A program made the position numbers and the translations under genes. Positions 46,909 through 56,091 of a DNA stretch of 64,000 bases are shown here, piece by piece. Each line of letters opens with the position of its first letter. Within the stretch, counting starts at the first letter, position 1. Where the stretch lies: positions 111,493-175,492 of the forward strand of contig NZ_WHOL01000077.1 of the NCBI RefSeq assembly GCF_009745975.1, written 5' to 3'. The DNA comes from Actinokineospora pegani. GTDB lineage: Bacteria; Actinomycetota; Actinomycetes; Mycobacteriales; Pseudonocardiaceae. Below the pieces are notes generated by a model. The model saw nothing but the letters and a program-made list of their open reading frames with translations, was not told where the DNA came from and searched no databases.

Positions 46909-49089
46909 ATGACGCGCAGCCACTCACAGTCGACAGTGCGTAACGGACTTGGTGTCAAGGCGTGGGACAATTGGTACCTCCAGACACCGGACGGCCGGTA
47001 CCTGGCCCAGTCGTCAGAGCACGACAACCAGGGCTCGCCATTCGTCACCGTCGTCTCCGAACGGGCGGCCGCGATCGCCTTCGAGCTCGTCGACCTCGGC
47101 GAGCACGAGGTGGATTCCTATCTGGTGCGACTGCGGGATCCCGAATCCGGGCGGGTGATCCGGCTGGCCCCGTCGGGCATGCTCGTGCTCGACGACATCG
47201 CCGACGACTGGACGGTCTTCACCACCCGGCAGATCCAGCCCGCGCAGCTGCGGTTGTCCTCGTCGGTGGTGGCGAAATCCGATCCGGACAACATCTACCT
47301 GGTCGAGGCCAGCCGTCGCTTCATGGTCGGGACGAAGCCCCCCACGCCCATGCAAATGCTCGGTGAACCGGCCGAGGGGAACAGGCTGTGGTCCCGGCGA
47401 TTGGCGGGTGCCGCGGTCGGCGGGCCCGCCGCCTTCGGCGAACACCAGGTGGTCGCCGGGAACCCTCCCCTGGTGTGCGCGCAATCGTTGACCGGGCAGG
47501 TCGAATGGACCTTCCAGGGCAGGCAGGCCACGAGCCCCGCCGCCGTCAGCCTCGTCCAGCGCACGGCGGTCGTCGCCAGCGATGAGGAGATCTACGCGGT
47601 CTCCCTCGACACCGGGGCCGGGCGTTGGTGGTCGGTCGTGTCCGGCATGGTGTCCGCGGCGCCAGTGCTGTTCGAGGACACGGCCTACATCGTCACCAAC
47701 GCAGGAGTCCTGCACGCGTTGAGTCTCCGTGACGGCGCGGAGCGGTGGTGCTACCCGAGAGCGGAGGAGGCGCGCACCCCCACCTCCACCTCCACCTCGG
47801 TCGCGCTGGGCGAGCAGACCCTCTATTTCGGTTCGGGGGACGGCACCGTGCGCGCGGTGAACCTGAACACCGGCCGGGAGATCTGGGGCAAGGACCTCGG
47901 GTCGGCCGTGCACGCGACTCCATTGCTCGTCGACCGGACGATCGTGGTCGTGTGCACCGAGGCTGGCGTGGTCATGGCCATGGACGCCGCCATCGGCGCC
48001 CAGTGCTGGGTCGTGGACCTCGGGTCGGCGGTGCGCGCCCGACCCGTGGTGCGCGACGGGGTCGTCCTCGTCGGCACCACGAGCGGTCGCGTGCACTCGA
48101 TCGACCTCGCCACCGGGGCCGAGGCCGGTTCTCCGGTCTCCGTCGAGGGCGCGGTCGAACACGACCTCGTGCTCGCCGATGGCGTCGCCTACGTGACCGC
48201 CGGCCACAAGCTGTACGCGCTGAGTGCCGGGGAGACGAGCGATGTCACGTTCCCGGCGCAGCGCAGGCCAGCCGGCCCGCCACGGGTGTTCTCAGGAACG
48301 GTGTGCACCGCCACCACCGACGGCACCCAGATCGCGTTCACTGCCGGGCTGCGGGATGGGGGCCCGTACACTGATCTGGCTTGCTACTTGCGCGCGTGCA
48401 TGCTGGCCGACGCGGTCGTCGACCCGGCCCACCGCTCCGCGGTCCCGGCGAACTGGCAGCTGATCGCCACGCGGCAACCCGTCGAGGGCACGAAGCTCTA
48501 CGGCACCGCGGCGATCTTCCACCTGCGTAGACCCTCCGATGATCGGCCGGTCCTGGTGATCGCCTTCGGCGTCGACCAGCGCCGCAACCTGACGGCGTAC
48601 GGCCCGGCAGCCGCGACGTTGGCCCGGGTGCCGAAAGAAGTCGGCGGACTCGGCAGCGGGATGGTCAACGCCCAGGCGCTGGCCGACTACCAGGCCATCT
48701 GGAAGAAGATCGAGTTCTATACGCAGTTCTTCAAGACCGCCACCATCGTGGTGACCGGGCAGGGGTGGGCGGGACCGTTGGCCACGCTCTGCGCGCTCCA
48801 GCTCGCCACGCGCCCAACGGGCCCCCAGCCATCCTGTGTCACATTCGGCGCCCCCGCCCCCGGCGACGCCGAGTTCGCCACTCGCTGTGAGAGCAGGGTG
48901 CCCTCCTTGGTCCGGATGGTCGTTCCCGGGGACACCGTCGTGGACTCCATGGCCGCGAGGTCGACACCAGGCGAACCGAGCCGCTGGGAGCACGCCGGCA
49001 TCGAGGTGACTATGGGCGACGGCCACCGCGACCCCGTGGCCTTCGGCTCGACCGCTTGGTACGCGCAGACCCTGGCCGGTTCGATCTGA
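46909..49089 (+). CDS. PQQ-type beta-propeller fused to a catalytically dead class 3 lipase-like domain
   Basis: The product has 726 residues and no signal peptide. Residues 1-150 have beta-rich repeats (DNWYLQTPDGRYLAQS, NIYLVEASRRFMV) suggesting a trefoil-like fold. Residues 155-470 form a PQQ/quinoprotein-like propeller with repeated L-T-G-x-x-x-W blades. Residues about 480-726 align with class 3 lipases, including CVTFGAPAPGDAEFA, GDTVVDS and a late WEHAGIEV histidine. The nucleophile elbow reads TGQGWAG (residues 616-622) instead of TGHSLGG, so the serine is Gly619. The domain should be inactive. It lies 14 bases before an active lipase gene, so it may bind or regulate that enzyme, or bind its substrate. 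Confidence 0.8.
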   Translation: MTRSHSQSTVRNGLGVKAWDNWYLQTPDGRYLAQSSEHDNQGSPFVTVVSERAAAIAFELVDLGEHEVDSYLVRLRDPESGRVIRLAPSGMLVLDDIADDWTVFTTRQIQPAQLRLSSSVVAKSDPDNIYLVEASRRFMVGTKPPTPMQMLGEPAEGNRLWSRRLAGAAVGGPAAFGEHQVVAGNPPLVCAQSLTGQVEWTFQGRQATSPAAVSLVQRTAVVASDEEIYAVSLDTGAGRWWSVVSGMVSAAPVLFEDTAYIVTNAGVLHALSLRDGAERWCYPRAEEARTPTSTSTSVALGEQTLYFGSGDGTVRAVNLNTGREIWGKDLGSAVHATPLLVDRTIVVVCTEAGVVMAMDAAIGAQCWVVDLGSAVRARPVVRDGVVLVGTTSGRVHSIDLATGAEAGSPVSVEGAVEHDLVLADGVAYVTAGHKLYALSAGETSDVTFPAQRRPAGPPRVFSGTVCTATTDGTQIAFTAGLRDGGPYTDLACYLRACMLADAVVDPAHRSAVPANWQLIATRQPVEGTKLYGTAAIFHLRRPSDDRPVLVIAFGVDQRRNLTAYGPAAATLARVPKEVGGLGSGMVNAQALADYQAIWKKIEFYTQFFKTATIVVTGQGWAGPLATLCALQLATRPTGPQPSCVTFGAPAPGDAEFATRCESRVPSLVRMVVPGDTVVDSMAARSTPGEPSRWEHAGIEVTMGDGHRDPVAFGSTAWYAQTLAGSI

Positions 49090-49103
49090 GAAGAGGTGCC
49101 TCG

Positions 49104-50459
49104 ATGACCACGACAGCGACCACTCCTTCAGCAGTGCGTCCCGCGACCGCGGGGGAGACCTTTGTTCCTCTGGCGGCGCAGTACTTCAACCTGCGGGCCG
49201 CGCTGCGGATGGCGAACCTGGCCCAGGACGCCTACATCGCCTACTTCAGTGACGACGAGTTCCAGGACGGCTACGCCAACCTCGATGGGACCTGGCAACA
49301 GGCGGACAGCCGGGAACAATGGTTGCAGCGCAACCACTACCAGTTGATCGTGGACCCGAACTCCGAGACGCCCTCAAGCAGGTGCTTCGGGATCATCGCG
49401 GAGACCGCGACCGAGATCGTGGTGGCGTTCCGGGGCACCGCGGTGCTCGAAGACCTGAAGACCGACCTGGGGGAGGGGTGGGCCAGCTTGGGCAAAACCC
49501 AATACCCGTTCGAGAAGTGGAATGTCGGAAAGCAAGAGGTCTGGGCGCACCGCGGGTTCCTCTCGGCCTACCAACGGCTGCGGGCGTCGGTCATCGCGAC
49601 CGTCGAGACAGCGCTGGCGCGAAATCGGAATGCGACTGTCTATACCACCGGCCACAGCCTCGGCGCCGCACTGGCGACGCTGTGCGCGGTGGACCTGAGA
49701 GCATCGGTGCGGGGTCCCTGGCCCCGACTGTGGACCTTCGCCTCACCGCGTGTCGGCAATGAGAAGCTGGCCGCACTGGTCCAGAACAGCACCGATGAGT
49801 GCCATCGCGTGGTGAACACCCGCGATTGGGTGCCGTCCGTACCGGATCGGGGCTGGACCCCGGCGTACTACAAGTGGTATTACGGCGGCCAGCACGGACC
49901 CGCGCCCACACCTACCTTCGTCGACTACCAGCACGTCATCGGCAACATCATCGAGGTCGAGTTCGGCTCCGCGACATCCCCGCTCGAGGCGCACCGGCTG
50001 CGCAACTACTACCTCGCCTCGTTGGAGCACGCAGCCGTCAAGGGCAGCTCACGGTTGCCCAAGGCCACGCGCATCGACAGCTTGCAGGTGGTGCTGCGCA
50101 CCAGTAACCGGATCGACGCGGGTGGTGCCGATGACGCTGTCGTCCGACTCCTGGGAGTGAAGTGGGGGCCGCTGACCAACACTGACCTCGGCTATGCGGC
50201 CGGTTCGCAGCACCGGTACGACCTGTTCGCGCGTTGGCCCGAAAACAAACCGTACAACCCCATCGTCGGCGATCTGACCAAGTTGGTCCTCACTACGTCC
50301 GCCAATCCGCTCAACCTGGTCGAGCCGTCGGGCTGGCGGCCGGACTCGATCACTGTGGTGGTCAACGGGATCGAGTTCGCCACCGTCGACCTCCACGGCT
50401 ACGCGATGTCCTGGGCCACCACCCGGACCATCACCTGCCCACTGCGACCCGCACCTTGA
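49104..50459 (+). CDS. Class 3 lipase with C-terminal PLAT-like beta domain
   Basis: This 451-residue lipase has AFRGT near residue 109, the nucleophile elbow GHSLG with Ser185, FASPRVGNEKLA, an aspartate in NTRDWVP and the late VDYQHVIG histidine, so the catalytic triad is complete. Residues about 330-451 form a separate beta domain (IDSLQVVLRTSN, DSITVVVNGIEFATVDLHG) that resembles PLAT/C2-type lipid-binding domains. No signal peptide is seen, so it acts inside the cell or is exported by an unknown route. AAGAGGTG precedes the ATG at 49104. It is the middle gene of a three-gene cassette. Confidence 0.88.
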   Translation: MTTTATTPSAVRPATAGETFVPLAAQYFNLRAALRMANLAQDAYIAYFSDDEFQDGYANLDGTWQQADSREQWLQRNHYQLIVDPNSETPSSRCFGIIAETATEIVVAFRGTAVLEDLKTDLGEGWASLGKTQYPFEKWNVGKQEVWAHRGFLSAYQRLRASVIATVETALARNRNATVYTTGHSLGAALATLCAVDLRASVRGPWPRLWTFASPRVGNEKLAALVQNSTDECHRVVNTRDWVPSVPDRGWTPAYYKWYYGGQHGPAPTPTFVDYQHVIGNIIEVEFGSATSPLEAHRLRNYYLASLEHAAVKGSSRLPKATRIDSLQVVLRTSNRIDAGGADDAVVRLLGVKWGPLTNTDLGYAAGSQHRYDLFARWPENKPYNPIVGDLTKLVLTTSANPLNLVEPSGWRPDSITVVVNGIEFATVDLHGYAMSWATTRTITCPLRPAP

Positions 50460-50485
50460 CCGCCGACCACGCAGGAGCCGCCGGT

Positions 50486-52483
50486 ATGACAGAAAGCGTT
50501 CTCCCAGCGCTGTGCTGGACACCGTCTGTCGACATCACCGAACAGGTGGGCGGGCTGACCAGTCGCGCCCCCGCGCTGGTGAACTTCAACTCCGTCGTCT
50601 ATCTGTTCTACCAATCTGACAAGAACGTCGACCAGTACACGTCCTCTTTCGACGGACAGATGTGGTCGGCCACGTCCGAGTTCAAAACCGCGTCGTCGGT
50701 CACGTCGTTCACCGGACTGTCGCCGGTGGTCTTCGGTGGCCGGCTGTACCTCTTCTACCGTCCCTCGGATGACCACACGGGCATCACCTATGTCAGCTCA
50801 TCGGACGGTGCGCGGTGGTCGGAGCCGCGCTCGATCTTCGATGGGATCGCGGGACGCACCTCGATGGCGCCCACCCCGGTGGTGTTCGGCGCCCGGCTCT
50901 ACGTCTTCTTCCGCGGCGAGCACAAGCATGACCATGTCTACGCACGGTCCACCGCAGACGGTGTGAACTGGGACGGTGCTGTGGACCTCGTGAAGGAAAC
51001 CGGCATAAAGATCAAATCTGTTCCGGTGCCGATCGGCTTCGCCGGTCGGTTGTGGGTGTTCTGCCGCACCAGCGAGCACGACGGGCACGGGGTGGCCGTC
51101 GCCAGCATGAACACGCAGGGCGGGTGGAGCAAGACCGACCTCACCAAGATCTCCGGTATCCGGACCTCCGCCGATCCAGCAACGGTCGTCTACGGCAACG
51201 AGTTGTACGCGTTCCTGGTGGGCAAGTCGAAGGACGGCAACCTCTACACCTGCAAGACCGGCGCGGACGGTGCGTGGCAGAAAGCCACGGCGGTGCCGCA
51301 CAGCACCAAGGCGCACACCACCGATACACCAACCCCCATCGTGCATGACGGCAACCTGTACGTCTTCTTCCGGGGGCGTTCCGACCGCCAGCACGTCAAC
51401 GTCTTTCTCCTCAACTCGCCCAGCGAGTACGTTCGCCTCTCCGGCAAAAACCTTCCTGATGTGGCCAGTGCGGACGGGTCGATCCAGGCTGTGGCGACCG
51501 ACAACCGGCTGATCGTGGCATACCGGTCCAAGCAGCACCACGAGCGGGGACTCACCTCGTTCGGCATGCCAGTCGAGCAGAACTGGGGCGGCCGGGTGCA
51601 GGACGCCATGCGGGCGTTCGAGGGTGTGCCGAAGACCGGTACCCGGGACCGGTTCCACGTGAGCACCTATGTTGATGGTTCGGTACGTCCATTCTCGGTC
51701 TACCGGGACTGGATCCTCTGCACATCCGACGAGAACCCGGCGCACCTGTACGTGATCGATCAGTCCAGCCGTGTGCCGGTCCAGGTGCACGAACTCGCCC
51801 AAGGCCCGTACACGTCCTGCGTTGGCGCCCAGGTGATCGGGGACTTTCTCGTGGTGGCGCTCAACAGCGCCACGGGTTCCCGGATCAGCTGCTACGACCT
51901 CGGCCCCGTGACCGCGATGGGGGCACCCACCCTGTTGCCCGCCAACATCGAGTTCCCTGAGCCGCTCGATGGAGTGGGAATCACCGACGCGCAGTCGGGC
52001 GTCAAACGACACTACGTGCTGGGGGCGTACGCACGGGGCCGGTTGTTCGCCTTCCGGTCGAACCCGGGACCGCTGAGCGACGTGACGTTCACACCCTCCT
52101 TCTTCTGCTCGATCGGTGCGCCCGCGGACACCGCCCACCTCCTGACCGATCAGTACGGAGACCTGTTCCTGCTGACACTCGGCACTCCCGATGCCGACCG
52201 GGCGAGCCTGTTCGCCCTCCACCCCTCCGAGGTGCGAGCCCGCATGCTTGCCCAGCGCGTGTTCACTCCGACTCAGGACAGCTTCCCGCACTTCAAGTTC
52301 GGAGCGGGAACATGCTTGGTCACGCCGACGACCATGGCCCTGTACGCCACCGCCCCAGGAATCGGCCAGTACCTCTCTTACGACGTGTTCGAGGCCCCAC
52401 GCCGGGAGTCACAGCAAGCCGAGCTCGGCACCTACTTGGATGCGGCTATCCGAGAGGCCGGTGCCCATCCGGTGGGCGGCTGA
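50486..52483 (+). CDS. BNR/sialidase-like multi-blade propeller protein
   Basis: This 665-residue protein is built of repeats of about 45-50 residues with the pattern PVVFGGRLYLFYR...SSDGARWSE. At least six copies lie in the first 350 residues (for example near 27, 78, 131, 185, 234 and 283), which suggests a BNR-type or lectin-like beta-propeller. The C-terminal half is less regular and contains a second propeller-like section. No catalytic residues of sialidases are evident and there is no signal peptide. It may bind sugars or proteins. AGGAG lies eight bases before the ATG at 50486. It follows the lipase by 26 bases. Confidence 0.72.
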   Translation: MTESVLPALCWTPSVDITEQVGGLTSRAPALVNFNSVVYLFYQSDKNVDQYTSSFDGQMWSATSEFKTASSVTSFTGLSPVVFGGRLYLFYRPSDDHTGITYVSSSDGARWSEPRSIFDGIAGRTSMAPTPVVFGARLYVFFRGEHKHDHVYARSTADGVNWDGAVDLVKETGIKIKSVPVPIGFAGRLWVFCRTSEHDGHGVAVASMNTQGGWSKTDLTKISGIRTSADPATVVYGNELYAFLVGKSKDGNLYTCKTGADGAWQKATAVPHSTKAHTTDTPTPIVHDGNLYVFFRGRSDRQHVNVFLLNSPSEYVRLSGKNLPDVASADGSIQAVATDNRLIVAYRSKQHHERGLTSFGMPVEQNWGGRVQDAMRAFEGVPKTGTRDRFHVSTYVDGSVRPFSVYRDWILCTSDENPAHLYVIDQSSRVPVQVHELAQGPYTSCVGAQVIGDFLVVALNSATGSRISCYDLGPVTAMGAPTLLPANIEFPEPLDGVGITDAQSGVKRHYVLGAYARGRLFAFRSNPGPLSDVTFTPSFFCSIGAPADTAHLLTDQYGDLFLLTLGTPDADRASLFALHPSEVRARMLAQRVFTPTQDSFPHFKFGAGTCLVTPTTMALYATAPGIGQYLSYDVFEAPRRESQQAELGTYLDAAIREAGAHPVGG

Positions 52484-52502
52484 CGGTCTGCGGCCCGACT
52501 GA

Positions 52503-52560
52503 TCGCGCCGAAGTTCGGGCTGACCCGGAGACACTGCGCAAGTGGATCAGGCAGGGCTGA
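52503..52560 (+). pseudogene. IS3-family transposase orfA remnant
   Basis: The stretch reads APKFGLT in one frame and, after a one-base loss, PETLRKWIRQG with a stop in another. This is the highly conserved HTH of IS3-family OrfA proteins. Only about 20 codons remain, so it is dead. It marks an old insertion just after the propeller-lipase cassette. Confidence 0.75.
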
Positions 52561-53122
52561 GGTCGACCACGGTGTCTGGCCACCCCCGAGAACTTCGCCA
52601 GCGTGACCAGATTCGCGCGGAGTCCGGTCGGCGCGCTGTTCGGCGCGCCGGGTCACGGCTACGAGGACCTGACCACCGAGCGGTTCCCCTCCAGCCAGTA
52701 CATCATGGTGGGCGCCGGGCTGATGGGCCTGCTCGCCGCCGCCCGGACCGCAGCGGTGATGGCGACCTTCGAGGGCGTCACGGCGATCACTGCGCAGGCC
52801 ACCTGCCCGCACGGGCACGGCGGCCCCCGGGCGCGGACAGGGGGACCGGGTGCTGTTGGTCGCTGACCTCGACGCCGGGGCCATCACCGCGTTCATCAGG
52901 CACGCTCTGGCCGTGCACATCGGCCTTGCGGCCTGGCGACAGCCGCGCGCGCGGTCGGCCCGCCGCTGACTCCGGTTCCGCGCCGCCGGGTCTTCGGCTC
53001 CGCCGCCTGCGCCCCTGATTCGTTCGACCGAACCTCCCGCCGCGACGTATGCGCCCGCGCAGGCTCCGCGCCGGAGATGGTGGGTGACGACGAGGCGGTA
53101 GCTGGGCGTCATCCTGTGAGGA
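52561..53122. other. Gene-poor decayed region
   Basis: This is 562 bases with no supportable gene. Plus-strand fragments near 52600-52800 and 52850-52960 look partly protein-like (DLDAGAITAFIRHALAVHIG) but lie in different frames without starts, so they are probably debris next to the IS3 remnant. Confidence 0.45.
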
Positions 53123-53740
53123 TCAGCTCGTGGTACCGAGGATGCCATTGACGAAAGTACCCGGGCGGGTGGCGGAGTCCTGTCGCAGAACAGGGGTGCC
53201 CGACGGCCAAGGGGCGGTCAGCTGAGTCGTCTGGCCAGGAGGGGTCGTGACGATAGTGGTCGGGATCCACGTCTCAGCGGGGCCGTCGGGCACCAGAAAG
53301 GTGATTGAGGCGGATGCCGCCGACCCCGAGGGCACCTCGTTGTGCTTCACGCCGTTGTCGACGCGGGGGAGGTGGTACACCGACCCATTGGGGTTCTCAG
53401 GGCCCTCGAGATCCACTCCCGGGACCCCGTAGAGGGCGCAGGTCGCGCCCGAGGTGTTCCGGTAGGTCAGATCCAACTTGAACTGTCCGGGGGAGTCCTG
53501 GTTCTCGACCGGCTTACCCACCTCCAGCGCGAGGTCGGAGGTGGCACAGCGGTTGGTCTCGGCGTTCTCCGTGGTGGTGGTCGCAGTAGTCCCTGGGATC
53601 GACGTGCTTGTGGTGCTGCCTGGTGCGGGCTGGGTCGGGCTCTGCGCTTGGCTCTCGGGAACGGATGACTCGGTGCCGCAGGCGGTGAGCGCGGCCATGC
53701 CCGCCAATACGGTGGCTCCGGAGGCGAGGCGCTTGATCAT
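53123..53740 (-). CDS. DUF4232 lipoprotein
   Basis: This 205-residue protein has a lipoprotein signal with a lipobox LTAC (Cys21), then a Ser/Thr/Pro-rich linker (residues 25-62), and a DUF4232 beta-sandwich domain with CATSDL near residue 65 and TYRNTSGATCALYGVPGVDL near 92. The two cysteines probably form a disulfide. DUF4232 proteins are secreted actinobacterial proteins of unknown role. AGGAG lies before the ATG at 53740. Confidence 0.9.
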   Translation of the reverse strand: MIKRLASGATVLAGMAALTACGTESSVPESQAQSPTQPAPGSTTSTSIPGTTATTTTENAETNRCATSDLALEVGKPVENQDSPGQFKLDLTYRNTSGATCALYGVPGVDLEGPENPNGSVYHLPRVDNGVKHNEVPSGSAASASITFLVPDGPAETWIPTTIVTTPPGQTTQLTAPWPSGTPVLRQDSATRPGTFVNGILGTTS

Positions 53741-53986
53741 GCGTTCTCCTGTCTCTGATCGAGAACTGGTTCTTCTGGTCCTCTGTGAAGACGCCCACCC
53801 GGGAGTCTAGGTGCAGACGAAGCGACTCGCGCCACAAGCGCACCGGGATCCCGGTGCGCGCCCCGCGCTTCTGGTCCGATGACGGAGGTCAAGGCCGTTC
53901 TCCGGCAAGGCCTTGGGTCCTGTACGGCCTCATTGTCGATCCCGCGAGGAGATCAGGGGGCAGGTTCGAAGACCCGTCACAGCAGG

Positions 53987-54484
53987 TCAGTGTCCTTCGC
54001 GGACGTCTTTGCCCTGCTCGGCGAAAGCCTTGAAATCCTCCATGTGCTGTCGCGACTGCTTGCGGAAGGCGCCGGGCATCAGAGGCGCCACCAGTCGCAT
54101 CAGGAAGCCGCTGAACCGGTATTCGCTCTCGCTCACCCAGAGTGTCGTCTCCGGACCGGCTTCGGTCAGCTGATCGCGCACGGCGTTCCACATGCCTTCG
54201 GCGACGATCTCGCGGTCGAAGTGAACGACGCTCTCCGTCGGGATCCCGTGCAGGTCTGCGGGTTCTCGGCGCGTGATGGTCTCGGTGCACTCCATCTTCC
54301 GCTTGCCCATCTGCAGCACGACCCGCGACTTGGTGCCGACCGCGCCGTGCACCCCACTCAGCGGCTCGTGCAGCACCAGGCCCCGCAGCCACTGAGGCAG
54401 GTGTGCCGGGTCGGCGAGCATCTGGACCACGCTCTCCCGGGGCAGGGCGATCTCGATCGAGACGGTGTACTTCATGGCGCGCAT
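53987..54484 (-). CDS. SRPBCC family protein
   Basis: This 165-residue protein has the START/SRPBCC helix-grip pattern: EIALPRESVVQMLADPAHLPQWLRG at the start, a beta sheet in the middle, and a long C-terminal helix from FRKQSRQHMEDFKAFA. These proteins bind hydrophobic ligands. The ATG at 54484 has AGGAAGAG upstream. It lies 50 bases after the AHSA1-type gene and is probably part of the same ArsR-headed operon. Confidence 0.85.
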   Translation of the reverse strand: MRAMKYTVSIEIALPRESVVQMLADPAHLPQWLRGLVLHEPLSGVHGAVGTKSRVVLQMGKRKMECTETITRREPADLHGIPTESVVHFDREIVAEGMWNAVRDQLTEAGPETTLWVSESEYRFSGFLMRLVAPLMPGAFRKQSRQHMEDFKAFAEQGKDVREGH

Positions 54485-54534
54485 CGCTCTTCCTGCTGGG
54501 TGTGGTTGTGCTCCTCGATCGCGGAGCAGGAATG

Positions 54535-55179
54535 TCAGGCTGGGTCGGGCACGTAGAACTTGGTGGTGGCCTCGACCGCGGCCGTGACGTGCTCAGGTTC
54601 GCCACCGGCGGCCAGGTGGGCCTGGCCCCAGGCCGCAGCGCTGCGCCTGCTGAACTCGCGCCCCTCGGGCGACTTCCCGAACTCCTCGTGGTCGGCGCTC
54701 TCGCCATCGGCGATGAGTCGGGCCAGGGCGAGTAGAGCCAGGTCCCAGCCGACGCCGCCGGCGCCGGGGCCGTAGGTCGGGAAGGAGGGCTCCCCGACGG
54801 CCGCGGCGTGGATCAGCTCGAACTCGGTGTCGCCGTTCGGGCCCGGGGCCAGCCGCACCTCCACCTCGCTCGTGCCGGGCCAGGCGTCGGCGTCCGGTCC
54901 GTAGAGCCAGGACACCTTGAGCAGGCGCGGCGGCTCGCACCGCAGGATCTCGCCGTGCTCACCACCGTCCAACTCGTACTTCCCGCCAAGCCGCAGGTCC
55001 CCGGTGACCGGCTTCAACCAGCGCTGCAGCCGCTCGGGGCTGGTGATGGCGTCCCAGACGTCGCCGATCTGCGCGTCGTATCGACGCCGCAGCTCCACGG
55101 TGTACGCCTCGCCGGCGGGCACGCTGCCCTTGCCCATCGCCCGGTGCGCGGCGGCCAGCTCTTCCAAGACGTCCTTCAT
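54535..55179 (-). CDS. SRPBCC/AHSA1 (Aha1-like) family protein
   Basis: This 214-residue protein has AQIGDVWDAITSPERLQRWLKPVTGDLRLGG near residue 36 and VSWLYGPDADAWPGTSEVEVRL, the typical AHSA1 pattern. The ATG at 55179 overlaps the ArsR stop (ATGA), so the two are translationally coupled. ArsR-AHSA1 pairs are common in actinomycetes; their ligands are usually unknown. Confidence 0.9.
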   Translation of the reverse strand: MKDVLEELAAAHRAMGKGSVPAGEAYTVELRRRYDAQIGDVWDAITSPERLQRWLKPVTGDLRLGGKYELDGGEHGEILRCEPPRLLKVSWLYGPDADAWPGTSEVEVRLAPGPNGDTEFELIHAAAVGEPSFPTYGPGAGGVGWDLALLALARLIADGESADHEEFGKSPEGREFSRRSAAAWGQAHLAAGGEPEHVTAAVEATTKFYVPDPA

Positions 55180-55553
55180 GTGTCATGTCCCTTTCGGTGA
55201 TGGCCCGCATCGGTGCCTCGGGAGGGCGCCCCGCGGGCACGCTTGCCCCGGGCCAGCTCGGTTCCCAGGGCATCGAGGCGTTGTTCCCAAAGCAGGCGGA
55301 ACCGGCCCAGCCACGCGTCGACCTCGCTCAGCGGCGCGGGCTCGATGGCGTAGAACCGGCGGGTGCCCTCGGCCCGGACCGACGCGAACCCGCTGTCACG
55401 CAGCACGCGCAGATGTTGGGAGACAGCGGGTTGGGATATCGCGAACTCCGCCCGGATGACGTCGGTGATCGCCCCGGAGGTCTGCTCGCCGTCGGCGAGC
55501 AGCTCCAGAACGCGCCGGCGCACGGGGTCGCCGAGGATGTCGAACGCGTGCAC
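55176..55553 (-). CDS. ArsR family transcriptional regulator
   Basis: This 125-residue winged-HTH regulator has the pattern MHAFDILGDPVRRRVLELLADGEQTSGAITDVI and ISQPAVSQHLRVLRDSGFASVRAEGTRRFYAI. No metal-binding cysteine motif is seen, so it is of the non-metal AHSA1-linked type. The GTG at 55553 has no ribosome-binding site; a promoter ending seven bases before it suggests a leaderless mRNA. Confidence 0.92.
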   Translation of the reverse strand: MHAFDILGDPVRRRVLELLADGEQTSGAITDVIRAEFAISQPAVSQHLRVLRDSGFASVRAEGTRRFYAIEPAPLSEVDAWLGRFRLLWEQRLDALGTELARGKRARGAPSRGTDAGHHRKGHDT

Positions 55554-55560
55554 GACGGCG

Positions 55561-55590
55561 ACAATACCGGTCTTCGCTTATATAAGTCAA
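55561..55590 (-). promoter_or_regulatory. Leaderless promoter and ArsR operator
   Basis: On the minus strand TTGACT (55585-55590) and TATTGT (55561-55566) are 18 bases apart, followed seven bases later by the ArsR GTG. The perfect palindrome CTTATATAAG (55577-55586) overlaps the -35 element, as expected for autorepression by the ArsR protein. Confidence 0.6.
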
Positions 55591-56091
55591 TCCTGGTGTT
55601 TTGGCGCAGTGTCGGCTTGGTGATCTGTCCAGTGAGGCCGTCGGCCCTTTCGCTGGCGGTGAGGGCTGTCGTCGCTGGGGGCTGGTGCTGGCGTCGATCA
55701 GGTCGGTCTGGACCGGCGCGCCGCGGTAGTCGTTGGGCGGCCTCGCACCGGCACCAGTCCACCCCGCACCAAACGGCAGCACCAGGCCCACCGCGCTGCC
55801 GAGGAGCAACTCCTCTGAGACCAGACCGCCGACCTGCGGTCTTGTGGGCGCCGTGGCGACAGGGGCTCGAATTCTCTGGCTGACCAGCGACCAGCCCACG
55901 ACACCCCACCATGGCCGACGTGCTCATCGAACCGGCCTTGAACGCGGCGCGAACCATCGCCCGCCTCGACCCGTCTGTCGACATCCCCGAGCTGTGGGCG
56001 AACGCACCGCACCCGGCCAGGACGCGACCATCGCGAACCGGGCCGTGCCGTGCCGGACCTGGGAACTCCGCGATCGAGATTCGACCGGCGC
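55591..56091. other. Region without a supportable gene
   Basis: This is 501 bases between the ArsR promoter and the SDR stop. A minus-strand stretch near 55720-55830 reads GGLVSEELLLGSAVGLVLPFGAG, and a plus-strand ATG at 55911 starts a short frame, but neither has a motif or ribosome-binding site that I trust. Confidence 0.45.

Noticed and set aside
53741-53986. Possible small genes between the DUF4232 lipoprotein and the SRPBCC gene
   Set aside because: Frames in this gap have biased composition and no start with a ribosome-binding site.
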